Shown piece after piece: positions 4,956 to 5,123 of a stretch of DNA of 5,123 nucleotides (position 1 is the stretch's first letter; each line of letters starts with the position of its first letter). The notes beneath the pieces are model-generated. The model saw only the letters and a program-made list of their open reading frames with translations, had not been told where the DNA came from and did no database searches. The translations under genes were made by a program, and so were the position numbers. The stretch comes from an uncultured Coleofasciculus sp. (GTDB lineage Bacteria > Cyanobacteriota > Cyanobacteriia > Cyanobacteriales > Coleofasciculaceae), in contig CADCTM010000060.1 in assembly GCA_902805485.1 (NCBI GenBank), positions 1-5,123 on the forward strand, in the 5' to 3' direction.

Positions 4956-5123
4956 GGATTTAAGCCCGCCCCACTTCTGCTTGTACACATCAACAAACGA
5001 GTAATCCCGCCAAGTTTCGTCATATTCATAGAAGTCGAGCTTGATCAGGGCATCTGTCTCAGATGATGCTTCAACCCAAAGTTTTCTCACTGACTGCCGA
5101 TCCAGGTTACTGACGAATACCCC
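4932..5123 (-). CDS. Unrecognised protein, C-terminal part (continues past the right edge)
   Basis: The reverse strand is open from the window edge to a TAA at 4934-4932, giving 63 residues without a start. The fragment has a balanced, charged and aromatic composition typical of a real soluble protein, with features such as KLWVEA (14-19), DALIKLDFYEYDETW (24-38), DVYKQKWGG (45-53) and a basic end NRKWR. I do not recognise the family. It is convergent with the rhodanese gene, and the two 3' ends overlap by 24 bases (4932-4955). It fills a stretch that would otherwise be empty, which supports it. The alternative is a chance open frame, since 192 bases is short. Most of the gene and its start lie outside the window. 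Confidence 0.6.
   Translation of the reverse strand, partial: GVFVSNLDRQSVRKLWVEASSETDALIKLDFYEYDETWRDYSFVDVYKQKWGGLKSLFNRKWR

Overview
The window looks like ordinary cyanobacterial chromosome carrying one compact mobile element. The host call rests on four copies of the HIP1 octamer GCGATCGC, all in the non-mobile genes, and on the gene types present. Codon use and AT-leaning spacers fit a filamentous or large unicellular cyanobacterium. No species can be named from the sequence alone.

Layout, left to right on the + strand: an AEC-family (auxin efflux carrier) membrane transporter (81-1028); a WecG/TagA/CpsF (GT26) glycosyltransferase (start probably 1136, stop 1867); an IS200/IS605-superfamily element of the tnpB-only (IS1341-like) type, about 1868-3263, with an intact TnpB, a left-end double hairpin, a right-end hairpin and a probable omega-RNA; an FtsE-like ABC ATPase (3293-4036) followed by a clear intrinsic terminator; a 244-base spacer holding a 15-bp palindrome, the terminator and a small inverted repeat; and a rhodanese-domain protein with a C-terminal membrane segment (4281-4955). 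On the - strand the C-terminal 63 codons of an unrecognised gene enter from the right edge (5123-4932) and overlap the rhodanese gene tail to tail by 24 bases.

The most interesting unit is the TnpB element. TnpB is an RNA-guided nuclease, ancestral to Cas12. All three RuvC acidic residues and the four zinc-finger cysteines are present. The right end has the classic GAAT - hairpin - TCAA arrangement, so the omega-RNA guide would be the host sequence starting at 3264, which is the ftsE leader. Removing the element would leave the glycosyltransferase stop codon only about 29-36 bases from the ftsE start, which suggests a former two-gene operon split by the insertion. The ftsE gene now has almost no host promoter space of its own. 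No tnpA transposase is in the window, so movement would need one supplied from elsewhere.
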